Below, piece by piece: positions 17,381 through 25,946 of a stretch of 64,000 nucleotides of DNA; positions within the stretch are counted from its first letter, which is position 1; the number at the start of each line of letters is the position of its first letter. Made by a program: the position numbers and the translations under genes. Location: the NCBI GenBank assembly GCA_046327715.1, contig JAXLXY010000006.1:200591-264590 (forward strand), given 5' to 3'. The notes under the pieces are model-generated. The model saw only the letters and a list, made by a program, of their open reading frames with translations, was not told where the DNA came from and did no database searches. The stretch comes from JADJOM01 sp046327715 (lineage in GTDB: Bacteria; Gemmatimonadota; Gemmatimonadetes; Gemmatimonadales; GWC2-71-9).

Positions 17381-18778
17381 CTACCGGTGTTCCGGGCCGC
17401 TGGCGGGGTAGTACAGTGAGGTGAGCCGCTGGGCGCGGAAGACGTAGGTTCCGTTGATGCCGCTCAACTCCCAGGCCCGGTTGCCGTCCCCGTCCACCTC
17501 GACCACGCGCCCGGCAGGACCGAAGGTCACCAACGCGCCGCCGTTCGACAGGACCTGGGTGGCGCCACCAACCGCGGAAAAGGTGGTGGGTGAATCGATG
17601 AATTCCCAATCCATGGTGGCCGTCATCGCGACGGTGTCGAGCGTATATCGGACCAGCCGGCTGGGAATCTGGGTCCCGTTGTCCAGGAACTGCAGGTGGT
17701 CCTGGCCGACCACCCGCAGCCCGTGCTGGCGCTGGAAGGACCCCTTGGTGTCATTGAGGATCGTGAACTGGCTGGAGGGTCCACCGAAGCGCCAGACGAT
17801 ATTGCCGGTAGCGGTGTCGATCTTCACGATCTCGTCGAGGCTCCGGAACGAGACGAGGGGCAGGCCGTCGGCATCCATCTCGATGGCATTGCCATGGGTG
17901 AAGTTGACGGCCAGGCCGGTGAGCAGGCTGGGGTCACTCTCATCGAAAGACAGGTGATCGATCGACCGCCACTGGAACACCAGCTGGCCGGAGGGATCGA
18001 GGTGCTGTACCACGGTGCTGGTCACGCGAGCAGTATCGATGCCGCCATAGGCGGTGAGGTCCTCGATCGTCTCCTCATCACACATGATCCAGACGTCCCC
18101 GCTGGCCTGCACCAGCACGTCGTGAAACCGCGTCTTGTAGCCGACACAGGCGAGCCGACCGGTCTCCTCTCCCAGTACGTTGTGCACGTAGTAGCCCGAG
18201 GAGTCGGCAGCGCTCAACCAGGTGTAGGAGCCATCGGGTTGCCCGGTCCATGACCCCAGCACGCCCCCGGGGCGGAAACGGTACCAGACCACCTTCCCCA
18301 GATTGTCGATGATCACGGGGCCGTTCGGCAGGCTGAGCAAGAGGTAACCAGGCAGGGTATCCGTGCCTACCGTGCCGATCGTGGGGACCCAGGCCGGGAG
18401 CGAGCCGCTGGCAAACGCGAGCGTGTCGACCGGGCGGGGCTGCCTTCCCTTCCGCTCCAGAACCACCTCCAGGGAGTACGCAGAGGCGGTGTCGAGTCCG
18501 AGCACGGGCACCGTCAGCGTCGAATCGGCAAGGAAGGGATAGGACGGCGTGCGCTGCGGGGGCGCGCTGTCGTGCCAGAACCGCACATGGACGCTGTCAT
18601 AGCCGACCGCGGTGAGCGTCACGGTGGCGCTGATGGCGTTGTTCGAGTTTGCCGCCACGCTGGCACCGACGAACCGCGGTGGCATGGATGGCTTGGTCGA
18701 ATCCTCGGAATCGCAGGCGAGGGAAGCAGCCACCAGCAGGGCCGCCACCGGCGCAAGGCGGGGCAACGACAGGCGCAT
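17381..18778 (-). CDS. Arylsulfotransferase-family (ASST) lipoprotein
   Basis: A 465-residue lipoprotein (lipobox LVAASLAC). After a fibronectin-like region (about 30-130) comes a beta-propeller with the arylsulfotransferase pattern: TRFHDVLV, FTHGNAIEMD and QRQHGLRV supply the conserved His residues, and IVWRFGG and WEFID are typical blade motifs. Family members move a sulfate group between phenolic compounds or act as propeller-fold binding proteins; the reaction here is not proven. The ATG at 18778 is chosen because the signal peptide starts there; the 70 codons upstream have no such character. The gene stands alone, convergent with the preceding cluster and followed by a hairpin. Confidence 0.8.
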   Translation of the reverse strand: MRLSLPRLAPVAALLVAASLACDSEDSTKPSMPPRFVGASVAANSNNAISATVTLTAVGYDSVHVRFWHDSAPPQRTPSYPFLADSTLTVPVLGLDTASAYSLEVVLERKGRQPRPVDTLAFASGSLPAWVPTIGTVGTDTLPGYLLLSLPNGPVIIDNLGKVVWYRFRPGGVLGSWTGQPDGSYTWLSAADSSGYYVHNVLGEETGRLACVGYKTRFHDVLVQASGDVWIMCDEETIEDLTAYGGIDTARVTSTVVQHLDPSGQLVFQWRSIDHLSFDESDPSLLTGLAVNFTHGNAIEMDADGLPLVSFRSLDEIVKIDTATGNIVWRFGGPSSQFTILNDTKGSFQRQHGLRVVGQDHLQFLDNGTQIPSRLVRYTLDTVAMTATMDWEFIDSPTTFSAVGGATQVLSNGGALVTFGPAGRVVEVDGDGNRAWELSGINGTYVFRAQRLTSLYYPASGPEHR

Positions 18779-18929
18779 GAGACCGTCTGGGCTGGGAATC
18801 GAAGGGGGAAGCCGGACGAAGGTTAAGGCTACCACCGAAGGCCGCCCCTTTCCAGAGGTCCGGCATGGCCTCCATGGCAGTATTCCCACGGCCACTCGTG
18901 GTGGCCCCAGCGGCCTGTAGCGAAACGAC

Positions 18930-20729
18930 CTATCGGAGCACCGCCCCGGGGTCGTCCTCCCGGAACTGGTGCTGGTACAGCCGGGCATAGAGCCCGCCCT
19001 GGGCCAGCAGCTCGGCGTGATTTCCCTGCTCCACGATACGGCCGTGGTCCATGACCACCAGCCGGTCCGCCCGGCGCACCGTGGAGAGCCGGTGGGCGAT
19101 GATCAGGGTGGAACGCCCCACCAGCAGGCGCTCCAGCGCATCCTCGATCAGGCGCTCGCTCTCGGTGTCGAGGCTGCTCGTGGCCTCGTCCAGCACCAGG
19201 ACCCGGGGATCCTTGAGGATGGCCCGCGCGATGGCGATCCGCTGCCGCTGCCCGCCGGAGAGCTTCACGCCCCGCTCGCCGACGAGCGTGTCATACCCCT
19301 GCGGCAGCCGCTCGATGAACTCGTGGGCGTGGGCGGCCCGGGCCGCCGCTTCGATATCCGCAATGCTCGCCTCCGGCCGGGCGTAGGCGATGTTCTCCCG
19401 GATGCTCCCGCTGAAGAGGGCCGGCTCCTGGGGCACCAGGCCGATGCTGCGGCGGAGGTCGGCCAGCGGAATCTCGCGGACGTCCCGGCCGTCGAGGGTC
19501 ACCCGGCCCTCGGTCACGTCCCAGAAGCGCGGCAGCAGCGAAACCAGGGTGGTCTTTCCGGCTCCCGAGGGGCCGACCATCGCCACGACCTCCCCGGGGG
19601 CCACGGTCAGCGAGACCCCGCGCAGCGCCCAGCGCTCCTCCGCCCCGGGATGGTACTGGAACCCCACCCCCTCGAGCGTCACCCGACCGGCCGCCGGCTG
19701 GGCCAGGGGTGGGGCGCCCACCGGGTCCTGGATCGCGCTCGGCTGCTCCAGCAGCTCGAACACCCGCTCGGCCGCCCCGATCGACTCCTGGTAGTTGCTG
19801 AAGAACGACACCAGCGAGGCGACGGCGCCGGCGATCATGATGGTGTAGATCATGAACGTAAAGAGGGTGCCCGGGGTGAGCTGGCCGTCGAGCACCAGCC
19901 GACCCCCCTGCCACAGCACCACCACGATGGCCGTGAAGGTGGCCAGGGTGATGACCCCGAAGAACACCCCCCGGACCCTGGCCCGGACCAGGGCTGCGGC
20001 CACCGCCTCCTGGATGCGCTCGGCATACCGGCGGCGCTCGTGGTCTTCCTGCACGAAGCTCTGCACCGTCCGGATCTGCCCCAGCGCCTCCTCGGCCACC
20101 GCGGTGGCGTCGGCCACGCGGTCCTGCACCCCGGTGCTCATCCGCCGCAGCCGGCGCCCGAAGAAGATGATGGCCCCGACCGCGATCGGCACCGCGGCGA
20201 GCGACGTCAGGGTGAGCTGCGGCTGCACGATGATGAGCATCGTGATGCCGCCCACCAGCGTGAGCAACTGGCGGCTGAACTCCGCCACCTGGTGGCTCAC
20301 CGTCCCCTGCAGCAGGCCGATGTCGGTGGTCAGCCGGCTCACCAGCTCACCGGTGCGGCGCTCGGCGAAGAAGCCCACCGGGAAGTCGAGCAGCCGGTTG
20401 TAGAGGGCGGTGCGCAACCCGGCGATGGCCCGCTCGCCGGTGGCGGCCAGCAGGTAGGCCTGTCCGTAATTGAGGGCGGCCTGCGCCAGCACCACCGCCA
20501 TGAGCTGCAGCGCCTTCCGGTCGAGCTGTTCCCGCCCGCCCTGGAGGAAGGCGGCGTCGAGCAGCCACCCGGTGAGCCGTGGGAAGGCGAGGCTCGCGGC
20601 GGTGCTGGTGATCAGGCAGAACACGGCCAGGGCCAGCGCGGCCCGATGTGGCCGGATGAGGGGCAGCAACCGCTTGAGCGCCGTGGGCGAGCGCAGCCGG
20701 CGGCGCGGCGTGGTGGTGGGCGTCGTCAT
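18930..20729 (-). CDS. ABC transporter, fused permease and ATP-binding protein (MsbA/ABCB type)
   Basis: A 599-residue half-transporter: six transmembrane helices over about residues 20-320, then the nucleotide-binding domain with Walker A GPSGAGKTTL, signature LSGGQRQRIAIARAIL, Walker B VLVLDEATSSLD and the switch histidine in IIAHRLSTV. It works as a homodimer exporting lipids, drugs or peptides across the inner membrane; the substrate cannot be told from sequence. The ATG at 20729 is about 7 bases from the end of a TAGCTT box, so the mRNA may be nearly leaderless. It is unlinked in function to the flanking genes. Confidence 0.93.
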   Translation of the reverse strand: MTTPTTTPRRRLRSPTALKRLLPLIRPHRAALALAVFCLITSTAASLAFPRLTGWLLDAAFLQGGREQLDRKALQLMAVVLAQAALNYGQAYLLAATGERAIAGLRTALYNRLLDFPVGFFAERRTGELVSRLTTDIGLLQGTVSHQVAEFSRQLLTLVGGITMLIIVQPQLTLTSLAAVPIAVGAIIFFGRRLRRMSTGVQDRVADATAVAEEALGQIRTVQSFVQEDHERRRYAERIQEAVAAALVRARVRGVFFGVITLATFTAIVVVLWQGGRLVLDGQLTPGTLFTFMIYTIMIAGAVASLVSFFSNYQESIGAAERVFELLEQPSAIQDPVGAPPLAQPAAGRVTLEGVGFQYHPGAEERWALRGVSLTVAPGEVVAMVGPSGAGKTTLVSLLPRFWDVTEGRVTLDGRDVREIPLADLRRSIGLVPQEPALFSGSIRENIAYARPEASIADIEAAARAAHAHEFIERLPQGYDTLVGERGVKLSGGQRQRIAIARAILKDPRVLVLDEATSSLDTESERLIEDALERLLVGRSTLIIAHRLSTVRRADRLVVMDHGRIVEQGNHAELLAQGGLYARLYQHQFREDDPGAVLR

Positions 20730-20735
20730 GGAGGA

Positions 20736-20763
20736 AAGCTACCGGGATTGGCAGGGGGCGAAA
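20736..20763 (-). promoter_or_regulatory. Candidate promoter of the ABC transporter gene
   Basis: On the minus strand TTTCGC (20763-20758) is followed after 16 bases by TAGCTT (20741-20736). The same TTTCGC-16-TA(C/G)CTT arrangement precedes the first ZIP gene at 43519-43546. Transcription would begin almost at the ATG at 20729. Confidence 0.45.
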
Positions 20764-20833
20764 CGGGGCAGGGGGAGCCTGGCCGCTGCGGCCGGGCTCC
20801 CCCTGGAAGCTGCACTCACCCCGAGGGCAGGTG

Positions 20834-22777
20834 TCAGGGGGTCCAGCGCGGCGCCGGCCAGCCATCCTCGGGTCGGTCGAGGATCAGCACGTCCCCGCGC
20901 TCGAAGCGATGCCCGAACGGGATGGCGCGGTCCACGCCCATGGCCACGAACAGCAGGGCCAGGTAGAGCAGCGAGTACTTGTACATCTTCCAGGTGGTGG
21001 GCGACACGCCCTGCTCGCGCAGCACCCGGATATTGAGCCACAGCAGCCGACCGCCGAGCGCCAGCGCCGCCACCGCGTAGAACAGCCCCAGCGCGCCGAA
21101 CACCGTGGGCATGACGGTGAGGGGGATGAGCATCAGCGTGTAGGCCAGCATCTGGACCTTGGTCCAGTGCTCGCCCGAGACCACCGGCATCATCGGCACG
21201 CCGGCCTTGGCGTACTCCTGCCGCTTGATCAGCGCGAGGGCCCAGAAATGGGGCGGGGTCCAGAAGAAGATGATGGCGAAGAGGTAGATGGCCGGGAGGT
21301 CGAGCGAGCCGGTCATCGCCGTCCACCCGACCAGCGGCGGGAAGGCGCCGGCCGCGCCGCCGATCACGATGTTCTGGGTGGTGAGGCGCTTGAGCCACGC
21401 GGTGTAGATCACCACGTAGAAGAGGTAGCCGCCGAAGGCGAGCCAGGCGGAGAGCGGGTTGACCTGTCGCCAGAAGATCCAGAACGCCACCGCACCCTGG
21501 CCCAGCCCGAAGGCGAGCGCGGCCCAGGCGGGGATGCGGCCCGAGGGGATCGGGCGCAGCCGGGTGCGCGACATCAGGTTGTCGATGTCCCGGTCGAACC
21601 ACATGTTGACCGTGTTGGCACCGCCCGCCATCAGGTACCCGCCGAGCAGCACCCACAGCACCAGCGACAGCGACGGCATCCCGCGCCCCGTGATGAACAT
21701 GGGGGCGATGGTGGTGAGCAGCAGCAGCGAGATGATCCGGGGCTTGGTGAGCGTCACCAGGTCCTTCCAGATCGCCACGGGCACCGGGGGCGGGGCGTCC
21801 AGCGCCACGCTGGCGGCCCCGACGATGCCGGCGGGGTCCTGGGCCGGGTCGTGCCGCACGGCCCCCCGGGCGTCGAGCACCCGGCGGGAGCGGAATACCA
21901 GCACCACCGAGGCCACCCATACCAGCGAACCCACCAGCAGGTGCCCCGCGCGGAGCCACGTGGGCATCATCTGAAGCATCATCGCCGCCCCGACGCTCAC
22001 CTGCAGGATGGCGAGCCCCGCAAGCCACCAGGCGGCACGGCGGTAGGGCGCCGCGCCCTCGGCCCGCAGCTTGCCGGCGCCGAAGGCCATCCCGAGGGCG
22101 TGCCCGACGAACAGGAAGGCCAGCACCCGGTGCACATAGTGGAGGCGGCCCAGCGCCTCGGCGGGCGGGAGAAGGGTGCCGCCACAGAGCGGGAAGCCGA
22201 GGCAGTAGTGCCCGGCGTCATGGTTGGCGACGAAGGCCCCGAGGGTGAGCACCACGAAGGCAAAGCCGGCGCCGAGGGCGGCACCCGTGCGCGGGGGGCC
22301 GGGCACCACCGGCTCCCCCCGCAGGCGCTCACCGCCGCGGAGCACCGACACCACGAGCGTGGCCAGGAGCACCATCGCGTTGGTGAGGTGGATGACCACC
22401 GTCGGGGCGGCATTGAAGTACTTGACCGTGACGGCGCCGAGGACCACCTGCAGCACCAGCACGAAGAACGAGGCGTAGGCGGGGCCGCGGAGGAAGGCGT
22501 CGGCCCGGTGCCGCTTCCAGGTGAGGGCGGCAAGGCAGACCACCATGGCCGAGAGCATCGCGGCCACCCAGCGGTGGCTCCACTCGATGACTTCCAGGGT
22601 GTCCGAGAGATTGGGAAAGAGCCGGCCATTGCAGAGCGGCCAGTCCGGCCCGCAGCCCATCCCCGCCCCGGCGATGCGGGTGATCCCGCCCAGGGTGATC
22701 AGGCCGACCGCGAGGCCAGCCGCCATCAGGGCTACGCGGCGGTACCCTTGGGCGCCGCCAGCGGCCTGCTCGTTCAT
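20834..22777 (-). CDS. ctaA-ctaB: Fused heme A synthase (CtaA/COX15) and protoheme IX farnesyltransferase (CtaB/COX10)
   Basis: A 647-residue integral membrane protein joining two enzymes. Residues 1-300 are heme A synthase: EWSHRWVA, VVIHLTN, HYVHRVLA and RAGHLLVGS carry the heme-ligand histidines, and the two Cys pairs are in CGPDWPLCNG and CLGFPLCGG. Residues about 345-640 are heme O synthase, a UbiA-type prenyltransferase with NMWFDRDIDNLMSRT (the NxxxDxxxD site), LRPIPSGR and the second Asp region in YTAWLKRLT. CtaB attaches farnesyl to heme B and CtaA oxidises heme O to heme A for aa3-type cytochrome oxidase. CtaA and CtaB are usually separate genes, so this order-reversed fusion (CtaA first) is notable. 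No oxidase subunits are in the window. Confidence 0.93.
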   Translation of the reverse strand: MNEQAAGGAQGYRRVALMAAGLAVGLITLGGITRIAGAGMGCGPDWPLCNGRLFPNLSDTLEVIEWSHRWVAAMLSAMVVCLAALTWKRHRADAFLRGPAYASFFVLVLQVVLGAVTVKYFNAAPTVVIHLTNAMVLLATLVVSVLRGGERLRGEPVVPGPPRTGAALGAGFAFVVLTLGAFVANHDAGHYCLGFPLCGGTLLPPAEALGRLHYVHRVLAFLFVGHALGMAFGAGKLRAEGAAPYRRAAWWLAGLAILQVSVGAAMMLQMMPTWLRAGHLLVGSLVWVASVVLVFRSRRVLDARGAVRHDPAQDPAGIVGAASVALDAPPPVPVAIWKDLVTLTKPRIISLLLLTTIAPMFITGRGMPSLSLVLWVLLGGYLMAGGANTVNMWFDRDIDNLMSRTRLRPIPSGRIPAWAALAFGLGQGAVAFWIFWRQVNPLSAWLAFGGYLFYVVIYTAWLKRLTTQNIVIGGAAGAFPPLVGWTAMTGSLDLPAIYLFAIIFFWTPPHFWALALIKRQEYAKAGVPMMPVVSGEHWTKVQMLAYTLMLIPLTVMPTVFGALGLFYAVAALALGGRLLWLNIRVLREQGVSPTTWKMYKYSLLYLALLFVAMGVDRAIPFGHRFERGDVLILDRPEDGWPAPRWTP

Positions 22778-22950
22778 GCCTGTGACTCCGGGTGATACGG
22801 TGCTGCCGGGTGCCGCCGGTCCCCCCGGCTGCGGGGGGGAAAGAACGGGCTTGGGACACGGGTTGTCAAGCGCGGCAACTCAAGGCAAGTTCATGCTTTA
22901 GAGACTGGCCTCCAGCGCCGGAAATCCCCCTCCCCCACCCCCGGTTTTTC

Positions 22951-24312
22951 ATGACAGAGACCCCCCAAGATCCCTGGGGCGAACGCCTGTCCCGCCGCCT
23001 CGGCCTGTGGAGCGCCGTGGCGGTGCTGGTGGGCTCCACCATCGGCAGCGGCATCTTCCGTACGCCGGCCTCCGTGGCCCAGCGGATCGACGACGTCCCC
23101 CTCTTCCTGCTGGCCTGGGTGGTCGGGGGCGTCGTGGCGGTCTGCGGCGCGCTGACCTACGCCGAGCTGGCCGCCGCCTTCCCGCGCAGCGGCGGGATGT
23201 ACGTCTTCCTGCGCGAGGCCTTCGGGCCGCTGACGGCGTTCCTGTTCGGCTGGGCGGAGCTGCTGATCATCCGCCCCGGCGCGTACGGCGCCATCGGGAT
23301 CACCGCCTCGGCCTACAGCCTGCGGACCGTGGGGCTCGATCCCGCCGCCGCGGTGCTGGGGTTGCCGGTGCGGGGCGACCAGGCGCTGGGCGCCTGCTTC
23401 ATCATCCTCGTGGCCGCGGTCAACTATTTCGGCATCAGGCGTGGGGCGGTGATCCAGAACCTCAGCACCGGGTTCAAGGTGGGCGCCCTCGCCGCGCTCA
23501 TCGTCCTGGGGTTCCTGCTCGGCGACGGCATGGGTCCCGGGCAGATGCTGGGCCAGCGGGCGGTGGTGGCCGCCTCGCCGTTCCTGCTGGCGATGGTCTC
23601 CATCCTCTGGGCGTACGACGGCTGGGCCGACCTCGCCTTCGTCGGCGGGGAGGTGAAGGATCCCCAGCGCACCCTGCCGCGCGCCCTGGTCATCGGCACC
23701 TCGATCGTGGTGGTGCTCTACCTCGGCGCCAACCTGGTGTACCTCTACCTCATCCCGATCGGGCAGATGCAGCAGGCGGAGCTGGTGGCCGCCGACGTGG
23801 CGAGCCTGCTGATCGGCCCCGCGGGAATCGTGGCCATCTCGGCGGCGGTGGCGGTGAGCACCTTCGGCACGCTCAACGGCTCCATGATGACCGCGCCGCG
23901 GATCTTCTTCGCGATGGCGGAGGACGGCCTCTTTCCCAAGGCGATCGCCCGGGTGGACGAGCGCACCGGCGCGCCGACCGCCGCCATCCTGCTGGCCGCC
24001 GTGCTGGGCGTGATCTTCGTGCTGATCAAGACCTTCACCGAGCTCGCCGACCAGTTCGTCATCGGCATCTGGCCGTTCTACGCGCTGGCGGTGGCGGCGG
24101 TGTTCGTGCTGCGGCGCACCCGGCCGGACCTGCCGCGGCCGTACCGCACGGCGGGCTATCCGGTGGTGCCGCTGCTCTTCCTGGCGGGATCGCTCTTCCT
24201 GCTCGGCAACTACCTCGTGTCCGAGCCGAAGGCGTTCGTGGTGGATGTCGGCGTGATCCTGTCGGGCGTGCCGGTGTACTACGGCTGGAAGCGGTGGGCG
24301 GGGGGGCGGTAA
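22951..24312 (+). CDS. APC superfamily amino acid permease
   Basis: A 453-residue protein with about 12 transmembrane segments. The family signature is in TM1 (VAVLVGSTIGSGIFRTPASVA, split here around GSGIF) and in SILWAYDGWADLAFVGGEVKDPQR. It most likely imports or exchanges amino acids across the inner membrane. The stop TAA lies within the first unit of an octamer array. It is divergent from ctaA-ctaB across 173 bases, where a TTGTCAA palindrome (22863-22869) could act as a -35 on either strand, but no matching -10 is clear. Confidence 0.9.
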   Translation: MTETPQDPWGERLSRRLGLWSAVAVLVGSTIGSGIFRTPASVAQRIDDVPLFLLAWVVGGVVAVCGALTYAELAAAFPRSGGMYVFLREAFGPLTAFLFGWAELLIIRPGAYGAIGITASAYSLRTVGLDPAAAVLGLPVRGDQALGACFIILVAAVNYFGIRRGAVIQNLSTGFKVGALAALIVLGFLLGDGMGPGQMLGQRAVVAASPFLLAMVSILWAYDGWADLAFVGGEVKDPQRTLPRALVIGTSIVVVLYLGANLVYLYLIPIGQMQQAELVAADVASLLIGPAGIVAISAAVAVSTFGTLNGSMMTAPRIFFAMAEDGLFPKAIARVDERTGAPTAAILLAAVLGVIFVLIKTFTELADQFVIGIWPFYALAVAAVFVLRRTRPDLPRPYRTAGYPVVPLLFLAGSLFLLGNYLVSEPKAFVVDVGVILSGVPVYYGWKRWAGGR

Positions 24313-24390
24313 GGCGGTAAGGCGGTAAGGCGGTAAGGCGGTAAGGCGGTAAGGCGGTAAGGCGGTAAGGCGGTAAGGCGGTAAGGCGGT
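24311..24390 (+). repeat. Tandem octamer array, AAGGCGGT x 10
   Basis: Ten exact, contiguous copies of AAGGCGGT with no spacers. The preceding GGCGGT belongs to the permease gene, and its TAA stop (24310-24312) is formed by the junction with the first unit. A homologous array with TAGGCGGT units follows the SprA-like gene at 37406. Perfect copies suggest recent slippage. Confidence 0.95.
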
Positions 24391-24409
24391 AGATTTCGAG
24401 CCCGCTTGC

Positions 24410-24446
24410 CTCTTCCCTCTTCCCTCTTCCCTCTTCCCTCTTCTCT
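24410..24446 (+). repeat. Pyrimidine heptamer array, CTTCCCT x 4-5
   Basis: Head-to-tail CTTCCCT units begin about 20 bases after the octamer array and run to the 3' end of nadC. The same order (octamers, a short TTGAG/CCC-like spacer, then pyrimidine units) is seen at 37406-37533. Confidence 0.85.
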
Positions 24447-24449
24447 CCC

Positions 24450-25328
24450 TCAGGCAGTCGATTCCCCGATCTCCAGGGCCACATCCGCGGCCTGCACGCT
24501 GTGGGTCAGCGCCCCGATCGAGATGTAGTCCACCCCGGCCTCCGCGAAGGCCCGGACATTCTCGAGGGTGATGCCGCCGGTGGCTTCGATCTCGATGCCG
24601 GGGGCGAGGGTGCGGGCCCGCACGGTCCACGACCGCACGGTAGCCGGGTCCTGGTTGTCCACCAGCAGCCGCGTGGCGCCCGCCGCGCAGGCCTGCTCCA
24701 GCTGGCCCGCCGTCTCGACCTCCACGAAACACTCGATGATCCCGCCGGCGCGCGCCTGCTCCAGCGCGGCGCGGAGGGTCCGTCCGCTCCGCCCGAGCGC
24801 CTGCCAGTGGTTGTCCTTCACCATGACGGTGGTGGCGAGCCCCAGCCGGTGCACGTGCCCGCCGCCCGCGACCACCGCCGTGACGTCGAGCAGGCGCAGG
24901 CCCGGGGCGGTCTTGCGGGTGTGGAGGATCCGGGCGCCGGTCCCCGCCACCGCGTCGACGTAGCGGCGGGTCAGGTTGGCGATGCCGACCGCGCGCTGCA
25001 GCAGGTTGAGCACCGGACGCTCCGCGCGCAGGATGCGGGCGAGGTCGCCCCGGAGCAGCCCGAGGGTGGTGCCGGCGGGGACGGTGGCACCCGAGGCGTG
25101 ATACCAGGTGACGGGCGGCAGCCCGCACGCGGTGGCCACGGCATCGGCGTACGGCATCCCGGCGACGGTGCCCCCGCTGCGGAACTCGAGCACCCCCGTG
25201 CCGACCTGGTTCGCGTCGACGGTCACCTCGGTGGTGATGTCGCGGTCGCCATCCTCGGCCAGGGCCTCCTGGGCCACCCGCCGCGCGTCGGCGCCGATCA
25301 GGGCGCGGAGGTCGCGTTCGATCATCAT
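24450..25328 (-). CDS. nadC: Nicotinate-nucleotide pyrophosphorylase (carboxylating), quinolinate phosphoribosyltransferase
   Basis: A 292-residue enzyme converting quinolinate and PRPP to nicotinate mononucleotide, the third step of de novo NAD synthesis. Family marks include EDGDRDITTE, LNLLQRAVGIANLTR, the HTRKTAPGLR substrate loop, HRLGL, VMVKDNH, and VDNQDPATV and EATGGITLENV in the barrel. The ATG at 25328 overlaps the stop of the DUF2911 gene (ATGA); a second ATG follows at once. It is the last gene of the nadB-nadA-DUF2911-nadC run on this strand. Its 3' end abuts a pyrimidine repeat. Confidence 0.96.
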   Translation of the reverse strand: MMIERDLRALIGADARRVAQEALAEDGDRDITTEVTVDANQVGTGVLEFRSGGTVAGMPYADAVATACGLPPVTWYHASGATVPAGTTLGLLRGDLARILRAERPVLNLLQRAVGIANLTRRYVDAVAGTGARILHTRKTAPGLRLLDVTAVVAGGGHVHRLGLATTVMVKDNHWQALGRSGRTLRAALEQARAGGIIECFVEVETAGQLEQACAAGATRLLVDNQDPATVRSWTVRARTLAPGIEIEATGGITLENVRAFAEAGVDYISIGALTHSVQAADVALEIGESTA

Positions 25329-25927
25329 CGTGGGCTCACTTTCACCACCACCCGGGTGCGTTCCCAGTCGAAGGCCAGGATCATCCTGCCACTATCGGCC
25401 GCCACCCGCCGGACGGTGAGCGTCTCGACCGGCTCGGGGAGGGCCACCACCGGGACCGGCGCCGACCCGACGTCGTGGGCCCGGACCGCGGCGGAGAGGT
25501 CGTTCCCCCAGTGCCGCACCGACCGGTTCACGAACAGCATCCACTGTGATGCGCCGGGCCGGAGGTAGAGGGAATAGCGGCCCGCCTCCAGCGGGATCCC
25601 CGCCACGGTGGCCGGCCGGCTGAGGTAGAGCCGGGTCGGTTCGTTGGCGCCCATCCGCCACAGGGAGTCCCAGGGTACCAGACCGCCGTAGATGGTGCGG
25701 CCCCGCATGGCGGGGCGGCCATAGCAGAGGCGGAGCGCGCCGCTCCCGACCGCCGCGTCCACGGTGGCGAGCGGGCTGCTGCGGGCGCCGTACGAGGAAG
25801 GGCTGGTCCAGTCCCGCAGGCAGGGGCCGAGCAGGAGGCTGGCGGGGACCAGCGACACCCCGGTCGCGGCGCAGGTGCCGGCCAGGCCGAGCAGGATGGC
25901 GGAGATGATGAGGGTGCGATGCCGCAT
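25325..25927 (-). CDS. DUF2911 family secreted protein
   Basis: A 200-residue protein with an N-terminal signal peptide or anchor (residues 1-28). The DUF2911 pattern is clear: LCYGRPAMRGRTIYGGLVPWDSLWRMGANEPTRLY (region about 70-105), GIPLEAGRYSLYLRPG and QWMLFVNRS. The family is common in Bacteroidota and Gemmatimonadota, and its function is unknown. It sits between nadA and nadC, with its stop overlapping nadC and only 19 bases after nadA, so it should be expressed with the NAD genes even though it is exported. Confidence 0.85.
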   Translation of the reverse strand: MRHRTLIISAILLGLAGTCAATGVSLVPASLLLGPCLRDWTSPSSYGARSSPLATVDAAVGSGALRLCYGRPAMRGRTIYGGLVPWDSLWRMGANEPTRLYLSRPATVAGIPLEAGRYSLYLRPGASQWMLFVNRSVRHWGNDLSAAVRAHDVGSAPVPVVALPEPVETLTVRRVAADSGRMILAFDWERTRVVVKVSPR

Positions 25928-25946
25928 GGTCGCCCCGGTCGGTGGA

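Noticed and set aside
18890..18906. Terminator hairpin after the ABC transporter gene
   Set aside because: A GGCCAC/GTGGCC stem exists but is only six bases without a T-run, too weak to call.
18779..18988. 70-residue N-terminal extension of the arylsulfotransferase-like lipoprotein
   Set aside because: The signal peptide and lipobox begin at the ATG at 18778, and an extension would block export.
22863..22869. TTGTCAA palindrome as a divergent -35 for ctaA-ctaB and the permease
   Set aside because: No reasonable -10 lies 16-18 bases away on either strand, so it was not listed as a promoter.
24311..24446. CRISPR array
   Set aside because: Units are 8 or 7 bases, contiguous and without spacers; no cas genes are nearby.
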